A DNA stretch of 64,000 nt from NCBI GenBank assembly GCA_963845695.1, contig CAWJTQ010000011.1:186001-250000 (forward strand), read 5' to 3'. Within the stretch, counting starts at the first letter, position 1, and each line of letters opens with the position of its first letter. The notes beneath the pieces were generated by a model. The model worked only from the letters and a program-made list of their open reading frames with translations. It searched no databases and was not told the DNA's origin. The DNA comes from CAWJTV01 sp963845695. Lineage in GTDB: Bacteria; Planctomycetota; Planctomycetia; Isosphaerales; Isosphaeraceae. Shown in pieces: positions 20,762-31,848 of this stretch. A program made the position numbers and the translations under genes.

Positions 20762-20956
20762 GAGGTTCGCGACAGAGGTTGGCACTTTTGGGCATCTTTT
20801 TGGCAAGGCGCCATTCCCGATCTGTCTGGGGGGAAGCCAATTGCGGCGAGGCCGCGATGGGGTGGGTGCCATGCGGCGGACCGTCGTGGAAGTGATCGCG
20901 CGAACGTCATAATAACAGTATACCGCAACTTTTCGAATCCGTTAATGCACCTACAC
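20762..20956. repeat. Diverged partial copy of the long intergenic repeat
   Basis: Keeps gacagaggttggcacttttg, ggcgccattcccgatc and the ccgttaatgcacct word, in the same order as at 19924 and 62471, but with many differences and shorter spacing. Confidence 0.6.
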
Positions 20957-21269
20957 GCGGATATGGGCCCTGAGCATTCCGAACTCCCGATCTCCGTGGT
21001 GGTTGCGACAATCTGAAAAAAAGGAAGTCGTGAAATCAACAGAGCCTTCCGTGAATCCGAAGGGAGTGGCGAGACTTCCTCATCGGATCTCTTCTCCTCT
21101 CGGCAAGATGTCATCGACGGTGATTTGTCCGATTTCGATGCCATCGAGCATGACGGAGAGGACGTGACCCGGCGCGAGCACTTCCAGCATGGCGTAAGCC
21201 GCTGGCCTGGGGTGGAAACCGGAGTCTTTGGCGGCGGTTTTCGACCTAGATGCTGATGCCGCCGGGCTA

Positions 21270-21496
21270 AGAATCTGTCCCGAAAGCCCCAAAGTGGCGG
21301 CATAATATAGCCCGGGGCGTGAGCCCCAGGATCCGATGACGTCACCCTCCCAATCTCGGCCACCGACCCAACGTCGGGCAGCGCACGACGTTGGGTCGGC
21401 GGCTGAGACGGAGACCCGAGCCATCCTGGGGCTCACGCCCCGGGCTATATTATGCCGCCCCCATTCGGGGGCTGAGAGGCTTTCGGGACAGACTCT
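21270..21496. mobile_element. MITE-like element with long inverted ends
   Basis: The ends agaatctgtcccgaaagc (21270) and gctttcgggacagactct (21496) are near-perfect inverted repeats. The pairing continues inward through gcggcataatatagcccggg / cccgggctatattatgccgc and ggcgtgagccccagga. An inner hairpin gacccaacgtcg / cgacgttgggtc lies at the centre. No transposase is encoded, so it is a non-autonomous element of about 227 bp. It sits against a 5'-truncated gene on its right and a short minus-strand fragment (21080-21240) on its left. Confidence 0.8.
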
Positions 21497-21499
21497 GGG

Positions 21500-22078
21500 T
21501 TGAATCGTCTTCTGGAGCCGGCCAGTGAGTTCGTCAAGCTGGCGATCGCCAACATCGAGACGCGACGAGTGAACGACACGGTGATCGAGGACTGGAAGCC
21601 GGTGCTCGCCAACGCGATCAGCGAATGGGCGCGGCAGCGAACTCTGACCGCGGTCCTGGACAACCCGACCCGAAGCGATTCGAAATCCTCAGCCGAATCG
21701 ACGGGCGGAGGGAGAATCGAGACGACTCAAGAGGAGCTCGCCGCTTACGAGGTGATTCGCCGGCTCCTGGGCCCGCAGCGGCCCGTCGCCTATGAGGACA
21801 CGGTCTCCTACTTCAAGATCCACCTGGCGGAGCGGTATACCTGGGTGATGTGCCGCCTCTACCTGGGCCGCAAGCGTCCCTCCGTCTGGGTGCCCTTGCC
21901 TCTGGAACAGGTGCAGCCACTGGCTCTGGGGTTGATGTTGAACACCCCCCAGGCCGGATGGACCTGCCTCACGCTGACCGCGAGCGGGGAAATCGAGCGG
22001 TTGGGCGACGTGCTTTGCGCGGCGTGGGATTCCCAGAAGGCGGTCCACTCGCGGAAGCCAGAGGATGCGCAGGGCTAG
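21500..22078 (+). pseudogene. C-terminal half of a type I restriction (HsdR_N-like) endonuclease-type protein
   Basis: The frame enters directly from the MITE end and has no start of its own. IETTQEELAAYEVIRRLLG, EDTVSYFKIHLAERYTWVMC and RLYLGRKRPSVWVPL match the C-terminal pattern of proteins annotated as type I restriction enzyme HsdR N-terminal domain proteins (TTEEE...I...IL, DT.SYF.ILL, R...RK). The N-terminal nuclease part is missing, so the gene looks interrupted or truncated. Family call is from the pattern only. Confidence 0.5.
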
Positions 22079-22190
22079 CGCGCGCACTCTGGGCAATCTT
22101 GGTAATTTGTAATGCTTGCGACCCGATCGCTGGATTCGTACAATGGCCTCCACGTGATCCGAAATCAGGTGACGCGCGGAGGACCGAACG

Positions 22191-22340
22191 ATGGCGAGCT
22201 CCCGGGGTATTTCGCTTGCTGAGATCGTGGCCCACTTCCAGGACCTGGAGGACCCTCGCTCCAGCATCAACCGTCGTCATCAGACGAAGGCGAAACCGAC
22301 GTGCCACGGCCCGGCCCAGCGGCCCCTTGGCGGGGCGGGG
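22191..22340 (+). pseudogene. ISAs1-type transposase N-terminal fragment
   Basis: MASSRGISLAEIVAHFQDLE and DPRSSINRRH at 22191 resemble the N-terminus of ISAs1-family transposases (F..L.DPR....RH). The frame is lost within 50 codons, where it meets the end of a second, oppositely oriented transposase. Confidence 0.55.
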
Positions 22341-23122
22341 ACAGTTTCTTCCCCCACTTCGGTTGGGGGCCGCGCTTCCCCTTGGGGCGGTTCTCCGGGG
22401 GCACGGCATACAGCCGGGCATCGTGGCGCAAGCGAGTGAGGAACTCAACCTGGGCGCGCCGTCTTCGGGCAAGACCAACCGGCGGACCACGCTCCGCAGG
22501 GCGTAGCCGCCGTCGAGGACGCCCAGGTGCTTGCCGACGATGATCCGGGCCTGGGTGCGGAGCAAGGCGACGGCCAGCTCGCACTTGGTCCGGAACGACT
22601 CGGTGCCGCCGGAGACCGCCGGCAACTGCGACTGGCGGAAGTAGAGCCAGCCGGCAATCGGCAGGAACCCGGCGGGCTTCGCCGGCTCGTGGAGCACGGC
22701 GCCCAGGACGACCCAGTTGTGGGCCCGGACGGTGCTGGCCCGATTGGGACAGCGGGCGGTGTATTCATGGAAGGTGCAGGTCCCCCAGACGTGGGGACTG
22801 GAGCGATGGACCTTGGTGTCATCGACGGCCGAGACCCGATAGCCGTGCCAGACTCGGCCGGGAGCGGTCTCGATCAGGCCGTCAGACCCCACGTGACGCG
22901 GTCGGCGTGCCAGCCGCCGTACTCGGCGAAGGATTCCAGGGCCTTCCAGGCCCCGGGCTGGTCGAGGGCCAGGACCGACTGGGTGACGGTATGCTCCTCG
23001 ACGTTCAGCGCCATGGCGGTGATCCATTCGGCGAAGTGCGGGAAGCCGCGGCGGGTGAAGCAGCAAGCGAAGGTGTTGAGCAAGGCTTGCCAGATGGACC
23101 AGGTCAGCCTAGCTTCAGTCAT
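22267..23122 (-). pseudogene. DDE transposase, truncated and frameshifted
   Basis: Starts MTEARLTWSIWQALLNTFAC at 23122. GYRVSAVDDTKVHRSSPHVW holds the first catalytic Asp of an IS4/IS701-type DDE transposase; GTCTFHEYTARCPNR and GVLDGGYALRSVVRRLV (second Asp region) follow. Frame changes lie near 22870 and 22440, and the catalytic Glu region is absent because the gene stops at the ISAs1 fragment. Two remnant insertion sequences are therefore nested here. Confidence 0.7.
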
Positions 23123-23253
23123 GGCGTGTCTCCTGATGCGGGGCCTGATGGGGTTGTTACCACCCGGCAGGTTCCGACCAGGAGACGCCGCTTTCAATAC
23201 GGCACGTCCGCTCACGGTCTTGTGTAGCTCTTCTTGGAAACTACTGGTTAACC

Positions 23254-25436
23254 GTGTCGGTCGGCAATACCAGTAACACCGCCCTGGTCTTCTCGTTGCA
23301 ATCCAGCAAGCGCGAATCGTTGGAATACGTCAACCTGCTGCAAACCGTCGATCACCTGGCGGCCCGCAAGGATCAGCGCCGCGAGCCGGTCGAGGGGAAC
23401 GAGGTTCTGTCAGTCATCCAGCGACGCCTTCTGGCCAAGCTGCCAACTGACGCCGATGCCGCCCCGGCTGCCGCGGCCTACCAGGAAATCGTCACGCAAA
23501 TGCGGCGGGCCTACGCCCAAAGCAAGGCCGAAAGCCAGCAGGCGGAAGAGGAGGGGCTTGCGCTGCGCGACCGCGTCCGCACGGCCTATCCTTTCCACCC
23601 GGCGCTCATCGACCTGATGCGGGAGCGATGGGCCGCTATCCCCGACTTCCAGCGGACGCGCGGCGCGTTGCGTTTCCTGGCCGCGTGTCTGCGCGGCGTC
23701 CACCGGGAAGGGAAAAGCCGCGCGGTGCTTGGGCCGGGAGACGTGCCACTGCACGACCCCGAGGTTCGCCTGGCCTTCTTCAAGGAGGTTGGTCAGCAGG
23801 CGGATTTCCAGGCGGTGCTGGAGCACGATCTGGTCGGCGCCAATGCGCGGGCAAAACGCATCGACGACCGCCGGGCCAAGGAGAATTCCACCGAGGTGAA
23901 TCGCCGGCCCGCGGCCCGGCTGGCCACTGCCATCCTCATGTACTCCTTCGGCGGCCTTCGGCGTGAATCCGCCAAAGAGGGCGAAATCCTGCCACCGGGC
24001 ATCACCGAGGCCGAACTGCTCTCCGTCTGCGTCGGCCCCGACTTGGACAGCACCACCGCGCTCGCGTGCCTCAAGGAATTGAAGGAGCAGTGCCTCTATC
24101 TGCACTTCGACGGCGTGCGCGATTGCTTCAAGAAGGACCCCAACGTCACCCTACTGATCGAGCAGGAAGCCGACATCATCGGCCGCAACGACAAGCTTCT
24201 TCGGATGCGCGATCAAGGAGATGATCGAATCACGCCTTGCCGGCCACCGCAACGCCATCGTCTGGCCAGAAAGTCGCCAGCGACATCCCTGACCGCGATC
24301 CGTCCTTCCTGGTCGCATACCTCCCGCTGGAGTTCGCCGGCAAGCCGCGCACCCAGCAGGAAACCACCGGCAGGGAACTGCTGGAAAAGTCCGGCGAGAA
24401 GCCAAGAACGTACCGCAACGGCCTGGGCCTTGCCATCCCGACCGCTGACCAGGTTGAAATCCTGCGCCGATCAGTGCGCTACCTGATTGCGGCCGAAGGC
24501 GTGAAAGGGAAAGCCAAGCAGCTCAACCTGACCGACGAACAGCGAAGCCAGCTACGCGAACGCGAATCGACCGAAGCCGCCGCCGCCGAGTCGGCGCTGC
24601 TGAAGCTGTACGCCGAGGTGTGGCTGCCACGCTCGGAGGAAGGCGGCATCGGCCTGGAAAGGTCGCCATCGGCGGTCGCCCACTCCAAACGACGCTGAAC
24701 GACAAGAAGCAGGCGATGATCCACGAGCGCATCGTTGAGCTGATCACGCAGACGCAAAAGAAAGTTTTTGAGAGCGTCAATCCGGGCAAGATCGTCGAGG
24801 TATTCAAACTCGGAGAAGGCACGCCGCCTCAACTCGGCATCAGCACGTGCGACGTGGTGGACGGCTTTTACTCGTTCCTCGGCTTCACGCGGCTCATGAC
24901 CAGCGGCGCAATCCGCAAGTCCATCGCCAAAGGTGTGCAGGAGGGCCACTTCGCCTACGCCAGCGGGCCGAAGCCCGCCGCGGGGCCAGACGCGAGATTC
25001 CAGGTTGCGCTGAGCAAGGTCGCGCTTCAAAACGCCGGTGGCCGACGACGAGATCGACCTGGAATCCGGCTTCCTCATGCTGCCGCAGGCCATCCCGCAA
25101 GCTGCCCCGGCAACCGGCTCCGAATCGACAGGTGGTGTGCCGGGTCAAGAAACGGTGATTGGGACCACGGATGGCGGAACATCCACCACGCCCGGCGTTA
25201 CGATCCCTGGGCTGGTCGTCACTCCGGGAAAACCGGCCCTCGACAAGACGGTCGCGCTGAGCTTTGCCGCCGACCGCAACGGCTTGTTTACCGCGTGGAA
25301 CGCCATCGCCAACCTCGCCGACATGGCGGGGCAAGTGGCCGTGACGATCCGCGCGGAGTCGGAGACAGGCTTTGACAAGACGAAACTCCAGAACGGCGTG
25401 CTGGAGCCGCTACGAGAGGCAGACCTCATCCAATAA
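23254..25436 (+). pseudogene. DUF499-type ATPase, N-terminally truncated, frameshifted
   Basis: The reading begins in mid-domain just after the IS remnants, so the P-loop half is missing. RVRTAYPFHPALIDLMRERW, RTRGALRFLAACLRG and GADIIGRN-like segments are characteristic of DUF499 proteins, which accompany DUF1156 methylases in phage-defence islands. Frame changes near 24230, 24700 and 25040 are needed to reach KLQNGVLEPLREADLIQ at 25436. No DUF1156 methylase or helicase partner remains. It is a decayed defence gene cut by insertion sequences. Confidence 0.65.
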
Positions 25437-25560
25437 GTGCACGACGGAAGTGCCAAGGGTAACACGGCCCTGCATTCGACAATTCTCGAACCGCGTTTGG
25501 TGGGGAACTCTGATTGGCTTAACACGACGGCCAAGGAACTCAACAGTTCAATGGATGCTC

Positions 25561-27536
25561 TTACCCGGCCGCCGCTTTCGACCGCTCCCCGGACAACGCC
25601 GAGCCGACGACACACAGCATAAGCCGCTCGATGCCGGAGCCGACGCTACCGGTGGTAAGCATATGGGCTGATACAACGCACTGCATCGCGTAGTAATCAG
25701 GCAAGCCCAGGGAATGGGCGCGAGACACGCTGAGGGCAGCCTCCCGCGCCTTCGAGGCCGTCCGCACGGCGAGGCGTGCCAACGGCGACGCATCAACGCT
25801 CGGATGCCGATTCAGAATCGATTCCGCTGGCTCGCCGCCGATGTAGATGGCCTGGAACAATTCATGCATCGATCGCTTGTCAAGAAGCATGCCGCATTGC
25901 ACAAGACCGGACCACCGCATCAAGGCGACGAGGTTGACGAACGGATGGCCAGGGCCACTCAGGGCGAAGTCGATGAATGCTGGCAATCGATCACGCACGA
26001 GAATGTTGCGGCCGTGAATATCGCCGTGAACGACACCACGATAGAGGTTTGGCTTGAGACAGGACATGGCATCCTGTACCAGCTCCCACAGGCTGATGCT
26101 TTGCCAATCGTGATCGACGAGCGTGAATTGAATGCTGCGCGACGCGAGATCGCGAACCCCCCAGTGCAACCAGAACTCATCGCCCGCGGAAACGCCACTT
26201 TGCTTGGAATTCAAAGCGACGAGTTGTTCCACTGCGCGAACAAGCGCCTGATAGATATCCTCCGCCATTCTCCGGCATTCTTCGATTGTCTTCACTGACT
26301 CCGCTAAGCGCAATTCCTCCAACTTCTCTTCCAACGTTGGGGCAGGGGCACATTCGCCGTCGGGGGCCGCGTGAAGACGATAGGCGATGGCGGTGCTGCC
26401 CAAGTGCGCGTGAAACGTCGGGCTTGTGCCGCTGACTTCCCATTCCGCGATCCACTTCTGGTATCGGCCAACTTCGTCCTTCAACCGCTCTGTGCCATCG
26501 ACCTTTGCCACAAACGGCTGCGTGCTGCCGTCGTTGAGAAGAAACACCCGGGAGCCAGAACAGCCGCCCGCAAGCTCCCGCGTGCCCAATTTGCCGATCG
26601 TCAGCGGGCTATCCGAATGCCGCCGGCCGCTGGCGATAAGCCGAAGCAGCGACGCTTCCGATTCCGAAAGACCGATCGGAAAGAAATCCGCTGTTCCCGC
26701 CGTCTCAAGAAAATGGGCAATCTTCTGGAGAACCGATATGTCAGCAAGCGTCAGTTCGCAGTCCTGCCCATGGCAGAAGCGTCGGCCATCCAACGCACCG
26801 CAACGGGCCTCGGCCGCCGATTCTGAAAACCGATGCGCGGTTGCCGGGCTGATGCCATCGACGCATACGCGTGTAAATAGAAAGGTGGAATGTTCTGCAA
26901 TGAGTCGAATCATCCGGCCGTGATCCGATGCTGGCACATGCGCCGACGCCGAACCGCCGACAACGAAGCCACACAACCCAGTGGCCGCCAACTCCCACAG
27001 GTGTTCCAAATACGGCAACCGCAACGGATCGAGCTTGTAATTCCGGAGCAATGCCTCGTTTCGGACGTGCTCTTCGGGTGTTCCAACAGTGCCACGGCGC
27101 TGTACTTGCTCGCCGAGGACGAACCAACACCGTCCTCAATCGGCTCCGCGACAGTAGGAGTCAACACGTCAGCGGCGGGTGACCGTGTCGGTGATGCCTG
27201 CGGATCGACACGGGGCGGAGCGGCGATGTGCCTGAGTTCGGCCGGCAACAGCGTGCGTATCGCGTTGAGCGCTTCAGGGAAGGTTCGCCGCAAATGACCG
27301 GCGATTTCTTGCAGCGCCGCCGAATCACCGCGAATGACGGCGGCAACGATAAGCCGAAAGCGCCGATCGAATTCACGCTACGAGATGCCTGGCTGTTCCT
27401 TCAGCCGGCCCGCCACGTCGCAAAGGAGGGCCGGACTAAGGACGTTGCCGTCGCGTCGAAGCTGTTGCAGTGCGCGGTCGAACTCAACTGTGTTCCTGGA
27501 AAGGAGCCCTTGATTCCACTCGGACGGCTGAGCCAT
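25561..27536 (-). pseudogene. APH-like phosphotransferase fused to an N-terminal helical domain (nonsense plus frameshift)
   Basis: The start MAQPSEWNQGLLSRNTVEF (27536) lies six bases after the stop of the upstream ATPase gene. An in-frame TAG occurs after KEQPGIS and a frame change near 27060. The remaining 496 codons include a phosphotransferase core: VFLLNDGSTQPFVAKVDG (ATP-binding lysine), YRGVVHGDIHGRNILV (catalytic HGD..N) and LPAFIDFALSG (the metal-binding D). This is the aminoglycoside/choline kinase-like fold. Coupling to a TrlF-like ATPase suggests a joint role in defence. The fold is clear; substrate unknown. Confidence 0.65.
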
Positions 27537-27542
27537 AGCTGG

Positions 27543-29417
27543 TCACCGCAACGCTTCGCCGTATTTGTCCTGGCGACTCTTGAATGCCTCTTTGCCGCCT
27601 TCCAGCAATTTGATAATCTGCTCTTTCATCGCATCGACAGAGCCACGCTCGCATGGCCGTGCCTTCCGAGGGCCGTCCATTTCCATCACTACCACGCACT
27701 CAGCCTCTCCCAGCACCGGAATGTTCGCGTTGTGCGTGACGAAGATAAGCTGCCGGCGGCTGCTCAACACCTTTAGCTGTTTGATCAGCTTGTCGGACAC
27801 GAACGCGTTGTCGAGGTCATCCTCTGGCTGATCGACGATGAGTGGGTACTCGGCATCGCGCAGGATCAGCGGAAGAAGTGCGGTTGCCATTTGGCCTTTG
27901 GAAAGCTGCTCAATCGGCCGTGCCTCGTTGCGCACAATCATCGTGATCTCCAGGTTGTCCTCTGGAATGATCGCCTCCAGTTCGTACAGCCGGTTGTTGT
28001 CGAGCAGATGGCTCACCAGCCTCGTCATTTGGCCGAGGTCGTTGCCGAGTGCATCGACCAGCCGCTTGGCGTCGCTTCCTTCGATGATGTCCACGAGATC
28101 GGAGGGTCGGACTTTCTCCGCAAGATCGCGCGACGTCAGCCTGGTTACGGAGGTTTGACCGCTGAAGAAGCTCTTCGATCAACTTCCTATGCCTCGCCGT
28201 CAACACGCCCTGCTCCAGGGTCAGGACAATCTGCTCGCCGAATTCTGCGTTGATCTTGTCGATTTGCGCAGACCGCAGCGCGTACAGCTCGTCCGCCAGC
28301 GCGTCGCGTTGCGAGCGCAAATCCCGCCGCAGCGCGAACTCTTTTGCGTACTTCGCGTTCTGCTCCGTAAGTTCTGCTGCGACCTTCTCCATCGCGGTGA
28401 CTGCCTGGCGGAGAGATTCCTCCGTCTTCAGTGCATCGTTGACAGTTTGCTGGTCTTTGCGAAGCTCGTAATACTTCGCGTTCATCGACTCGAATTCGGC
28501 GGCAACCTGGGCGATCACCCCGTCCACCGTACCGGGCCGTTCCGTGATGGTGCGGATCGCTGGCAATGCATTGACGAAATCAGTAAACAACGCCGCGTGC
28601 TCGCTGTCGCTCCCGCAGTTCGCAGCTCTCGGCAAAGGTGGCGGCATCACGCAGGGCAGCCTCCTCGGCCAGCATGGCACGCGCCCATCGAGCGCACGGC
28701 CATACGACTGTCCTGCCGCTTTCAGATCTTCGTAGGCCCGAACACGGTCGTTATACGCGACCCGTTCGGCCTCCAGCTCGGGCACAAGCTCGGCCGCTGC
28801 GATTGCAATTCGGAAAGCTGCTTTTTTGTCGGCTCAAGCGTTTGCACATTGGCTTGCCGCGATTCGATCTCGGTGCGAAGTTGTGCATCTCGGCTGATTA
28901 GTCTTTACTCTTCGGTCACTTCCTTCATGCGGTCATTCAGTTCTTTTACCCGTCGCTGATTGGGCTGGTCGATGAGCACAAGGCGGTGCTCCGGAATCTC
29001 GGCGATGGTTTGGAGATCACCTTGTGAAAATATCTCAATGCGGTGAAGCACCGCCGACTCCTCAATTTGCTGGACGCCGTCTTTGTAGACGCGCGATGCC
29101 GCAGGCACGTTGCGTTCCACCACGTAGTTCGATTGCGTCGGATCATCGACCGCGGCGATGGTGCATTTTGCCGTTCCGCCTGCCAATGTTTCGACGAGCA
29201 GTCCGGCTTCGCGCCAGCGGTGCGCCTGTTCCCCCGCCGACTGGCGGCGTATTGACCATTGGCTCGATCTTTTTCGGCTCGCAATCGAAGACGAAGCGGA
29301 TCGTTTCGACGATGGTTGACTTGCACGTGCCCGCGTGCCGATGATGCAGTTGAGACCTGTGATGAACTCGATGGGGCAGGTTTGAAGATACCCGCCAGTG
29401 GTGCTTAGCTTAAGCAA
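27543..29417 (-). CDS. SMC/Rad50-like ABC ATPase, TrlF/RloC type (frameshifted)
   Basis: The N-terminus reads LLKLSTTGGYL...GLNCIIGTR then GTCKSTIVE in the neighbouring frame, the Walker A motif. The middle (28150-28780) is coiled coil rich in E, K, Q and L. The C-terminus (27543-28094) is intact and has ARPIEQLSKGQMATALLPLI (ABC signature), YPLIVDQPEDDLDNAF (Walker B) and RQLIFVTHNANIPVL (switch His). That C-terminal pattern is typical of TrlF-family defence ATPases. Frame changes near 29330, 28900, 28720 and 28110. An AT-rich promoter-like stretch lies upstream at 29420-29490. Confidence 0.7.
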
Positions 29418-29511
29418 GGCTCATTTCATCTAAGGATACCTCTAGACTATTGATTATATGCATTGTATATATCATTTGTTAAAGCTACGCGAGTTGTCAT
29501 CGGATGCCGGA

Positions 29512-29922
29512 TTACTGCTTGCTCTTCCGCATCCGTATAAACGCTAGGTACTTAATAACTCGTCTTCCTCCTCCGGCGTTAGCTCCTCGCCCGCGAAGGT
29601 GGGGAGCCGCGAGCTCGCTTCGCTGGGGCGTTTGTGTTGGCTGGAGGTGCCCTGCCAGTTCCATCATTCGCTCATACGAACACTTCACCAGCGCTTTTAG
29701 GAAGCCTTGCCTGGTAGACCTTTGTCAGCTCCTGCAGAATCGCCGGGGAAGGACTTGTGATCCGGCCGGTCTCGATTTGGCTCAGATAGGCGTTGGACAC
29801 TTCTCGTTCTGACGCCTCCTCGACATCACGCAGCGTCATGCGGGCGGCCTTGCGCAGGTCCACAGGTATTGGCCGAGGGGGCCGCGTTCGGACGGGGACA
29901 ACATCTGTCTCTGCACGCCCAT
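29512..29922 (-). CDS. XRE-family transcriptional regulator (frameshifted)
   Basis: ATG at 29922 follows AGGAGG by six bases. Reading MGVQRQMLSPSERGPLGQYL, then a one-base shift gives VDLRKAARMTLRDVEEAS, an XRE helix-turn-helix continuing SNAYLSQIETGRITSPSPA. Two further shifts give a C-terminal EELTPEEEDELL and KYLAFIRMRKSKQ, a tail common in such regulators. It is divergent from the multi-ubiquitin operon and a palindrome overlapping that operon's promoter is the likely operator. Confidence 0.65.
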
Positions 29923-30000
29923 GGAACCTCCTCCTTCCGACTCGAGCTCCTCTGCGTGCTTGCAAAATGAAGCAGGCATGACGGATGCGCAAAAATTGCA

Positions 30001-30035
30001 GCGTGCTTGAAATTTCACGCAACCGGGATTATAGT
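30001..30035 (+). promoter_or_regulatory. Sigma-70-type promoter with overlapping palindromic operator
   Basis: TTGAAA (30007-30012), a 17-base spacer and TATAGT (30030-30035), each one mismatch from consensus. The perfect 10-bp palindrome TGAAATTTCA (30008-30017), flanked by GCGTG and CGC, overlaps the -35 box and would suit the divergent XRE protein. Confidence 0.7.
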
Positions 30036-30082
30036 TGGAAAGAGGAATGCAACTTAACCGCCCTTGGGGCAGGGATGATCGT

Positions 30083-30795
30083 ATGGCTGCGCATGACATT
30101 GCGTGCGGAGACGAGCGGCACGATTTGAGCATCATTGTGGACGGCAACGAGGTCCGTGTGCCGGAGGTCGTGGTGAGTGGCCGCGTCGCGCTTGAGGCGG
30201 CGGGCAAACTACCGCCCGACGACTTCATCGTTTATTGGCTGGGGAAGGATACGTGCTGGAGGACCTGGGCCTGGATCGCCGGTCCACCTGCACGAGCCTG
30301 CGTCGAGCGTTTCTTGACCTTCAAGCCGATCGGTCGTTCCGGTTCGAATCGACGGGAAGGCGCGAAGACTGGGGGTGCCCCACCATCACCGAGGAGACGT
30401 TGCGGAAGCTCGCCGGCGCGGACACGCCTTCCGCGTGTGGCTGGAGCGAAAGGACGAACCCGACCGCTTGATCAGCCGCGGCGAGTCGGTCGATCTGGCG
30501 GTGCCGGGAATCGAGAAATTCTATCTCGACGAGTTTTCTGCGTCGAATCGTCAACGAAGAAAATGGCGTCGAGTTTCGGATTGACGCTCAAAGGCCGAAG
30601 CTCGAAACGATCTTCGCTGAAATGTACGACAAGCTCGGCGTTCCCCGGCACGACGACCGGCTTCGCAGCGAAGAAACCGGCGAAGACGTATTCGGTTTTG
30701 CGCACTTGACGCTTGGCCAGTATTTGGAGGCTGGCCATTACCCGTGCCTTGTCTGGTGCTTCGTGGGTGGCACCGGGGGTGCGGCGTGCCGGTAA
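30083..30795 (+). CDS. Multi-ubiquitin-domain protein (Multi_ubiq type, frameshifted)
   Basis: First unit: DLSIIVDGNEVRVPE...LPPDDFIVYWLGKD then VLEDLGLD, a beta-grasp unit. Second unit: TITEETLRKLAG...HAFRVWLERKDEPDRLIS...SVDLAVPGIEKFYLDE, the classic end of a Multi_ubiq repeat. Third unit: VEFRIDAQRPKLETIFAEMY...VFGFAHLTLGQYLEAG and a C-terminal FVGGTGGAACR. The GG...GG tail followed by a few residues suggests processing by the JAB peptidase before conjugation. Three or four frame changes are needed. The stop overlaps the GTG start of the E2 gene. Poly-ubiquitin-like proteins of this kind are known from Iyer, Burroughs and Aravind's analyses. Confidence 0.72.
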
Positions 30796-31302
30796 GAAAC
30801 CTGGCGCTTGCCAATCCCGAAATCGCGGCGGCCATCTTCAAAGACCATCTGGATCGGCTTTGGAACACCGGCCGCCCGACCCGGTTAGGTTGGGTCCGCA
30901 ATGACGTGGACCCACTCCACACGCTTGTCACGCTCCCCGCGAAGCGGCCGAGCGGCGACATCGACCCGTATCACTTCCGTCTCGGGGCCGAGTACTACGA
31001 TGCGGCCCCGCCGACCGTGGAACTCGTGGAGCCGGACGGCACCACCCATCCACCCGAAAAGTCGCGGTGGTTTCCGGTCCTGGAATCAAAGCCCGCATGG
31101 TTTGGCCTGCACGCAGAGTACCCATGGCCAAGTGGACCGAAACGACAACTGGTTTGCTTCACGCTGTCGGCAGAATATTACATGACGAACCATTCACCAA
31201 AGGAATCTGAAGTATGGAAGCAGGGGCGTCATACGGTGGCGGCGACGCTGTACCGGCTGGCCGAAGTGTGTCGCCGAAGTGCTACCGGGGGCCGGCGCAT
31301 GA
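30786..31302 (+). CDS. Prokaryotic E2-like ubiquitin-conjugating enzyme
   Basis: About 170 residues from a GTG overlapping the Ubl stop: VRNLALANPEIAAAIFKDHL, WVRNDVDPLHTLVTLPA, YHFRLGAEYYDAAPPTVELV, SRWFPVLESKPAWFGLHAEY, KRQLVCFTLSAEYYMTNHSP. The strand YHFRLGAEYYDAAPP followed by a conserved Trp/Pro region and a Cys in QLVCFTLS agrees with the E2 fold, with that Cys a candidate active site. One frame change near 31262 ends it with a TGA overlapping the next ATG. Assignment rests on operon context as much as on motifs. Confidence 0.6.
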
Positions 31303-31835
31303 TCACCATCTCGGATACCCTATGGGAAACCATGCTGGCGGAATTCGCAAGGAAAGGCGTCACGTCGAGCAGGTCTGCTACTTCGATGGCGTGCTGCTAG
31401 GCGAGAGCGGCGTGGTGACAACGATGACCATTCCCTCGCGAAGCTCCAAGCCGGTCGATTTCACGTCCCACCCGAAGCGATGAGTGAGGCCGGCAAGCAT
31501 TTGCGAAGGCACCAGTTTCGGCGCCTCGCCCAGGTCCATACCCATCCGAAGGAATGGACCGGCCACTCGCTCTGGGACAACGAGTGGGCGTACTCACAGT
31601 TGCCTGGCGCATTTCCATCGTGCTACCGCATTTTGGCCGCAGGCAGCCCCGGTTGACGGAGGCGGGCGTGCATTTGCGTTCAAGCGGGGGGTGGCGCTAG
31701 CTCTCACGCGAGGAAGTGCTGCTGCACCTGCGGCTCGTTCCCGGCGTCCTCGATTTCAGGAGAACCAATGAGCCAGCGAGTATCGAGCCGGCACGAAGGC
31801 GATCTTGGCGGTCGCTTCTTGCCTTTTGGAAATAG
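31299..31835 (+). CDS. JAB/MPN-domain metallopeptidase (deubiquitinase-like)
   Basis: Starts MITISDTLWETMLAEFARKG. After a frame change comes RHVEQVCYFDGVLLGESGVV, whose first Glu is the JAMM glutamate, and then RRLAQVHTHPKEWTGHSLWD, the H-x-H...S..D metal-binding motif. A last frame change near 31615 leads to a C-terminal REELS-like tail ending at 31835. JAMM peptidases of this kind cleave the isopeptide or the C-terminal tail of ubiquitin-like proteins, matching the tail seen on the multi-ubiquitin protein. All four JAMM residues are visible. Confidence 0.7.
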
Positions 31836-31848
31836 TGAGCAGGTCGGC

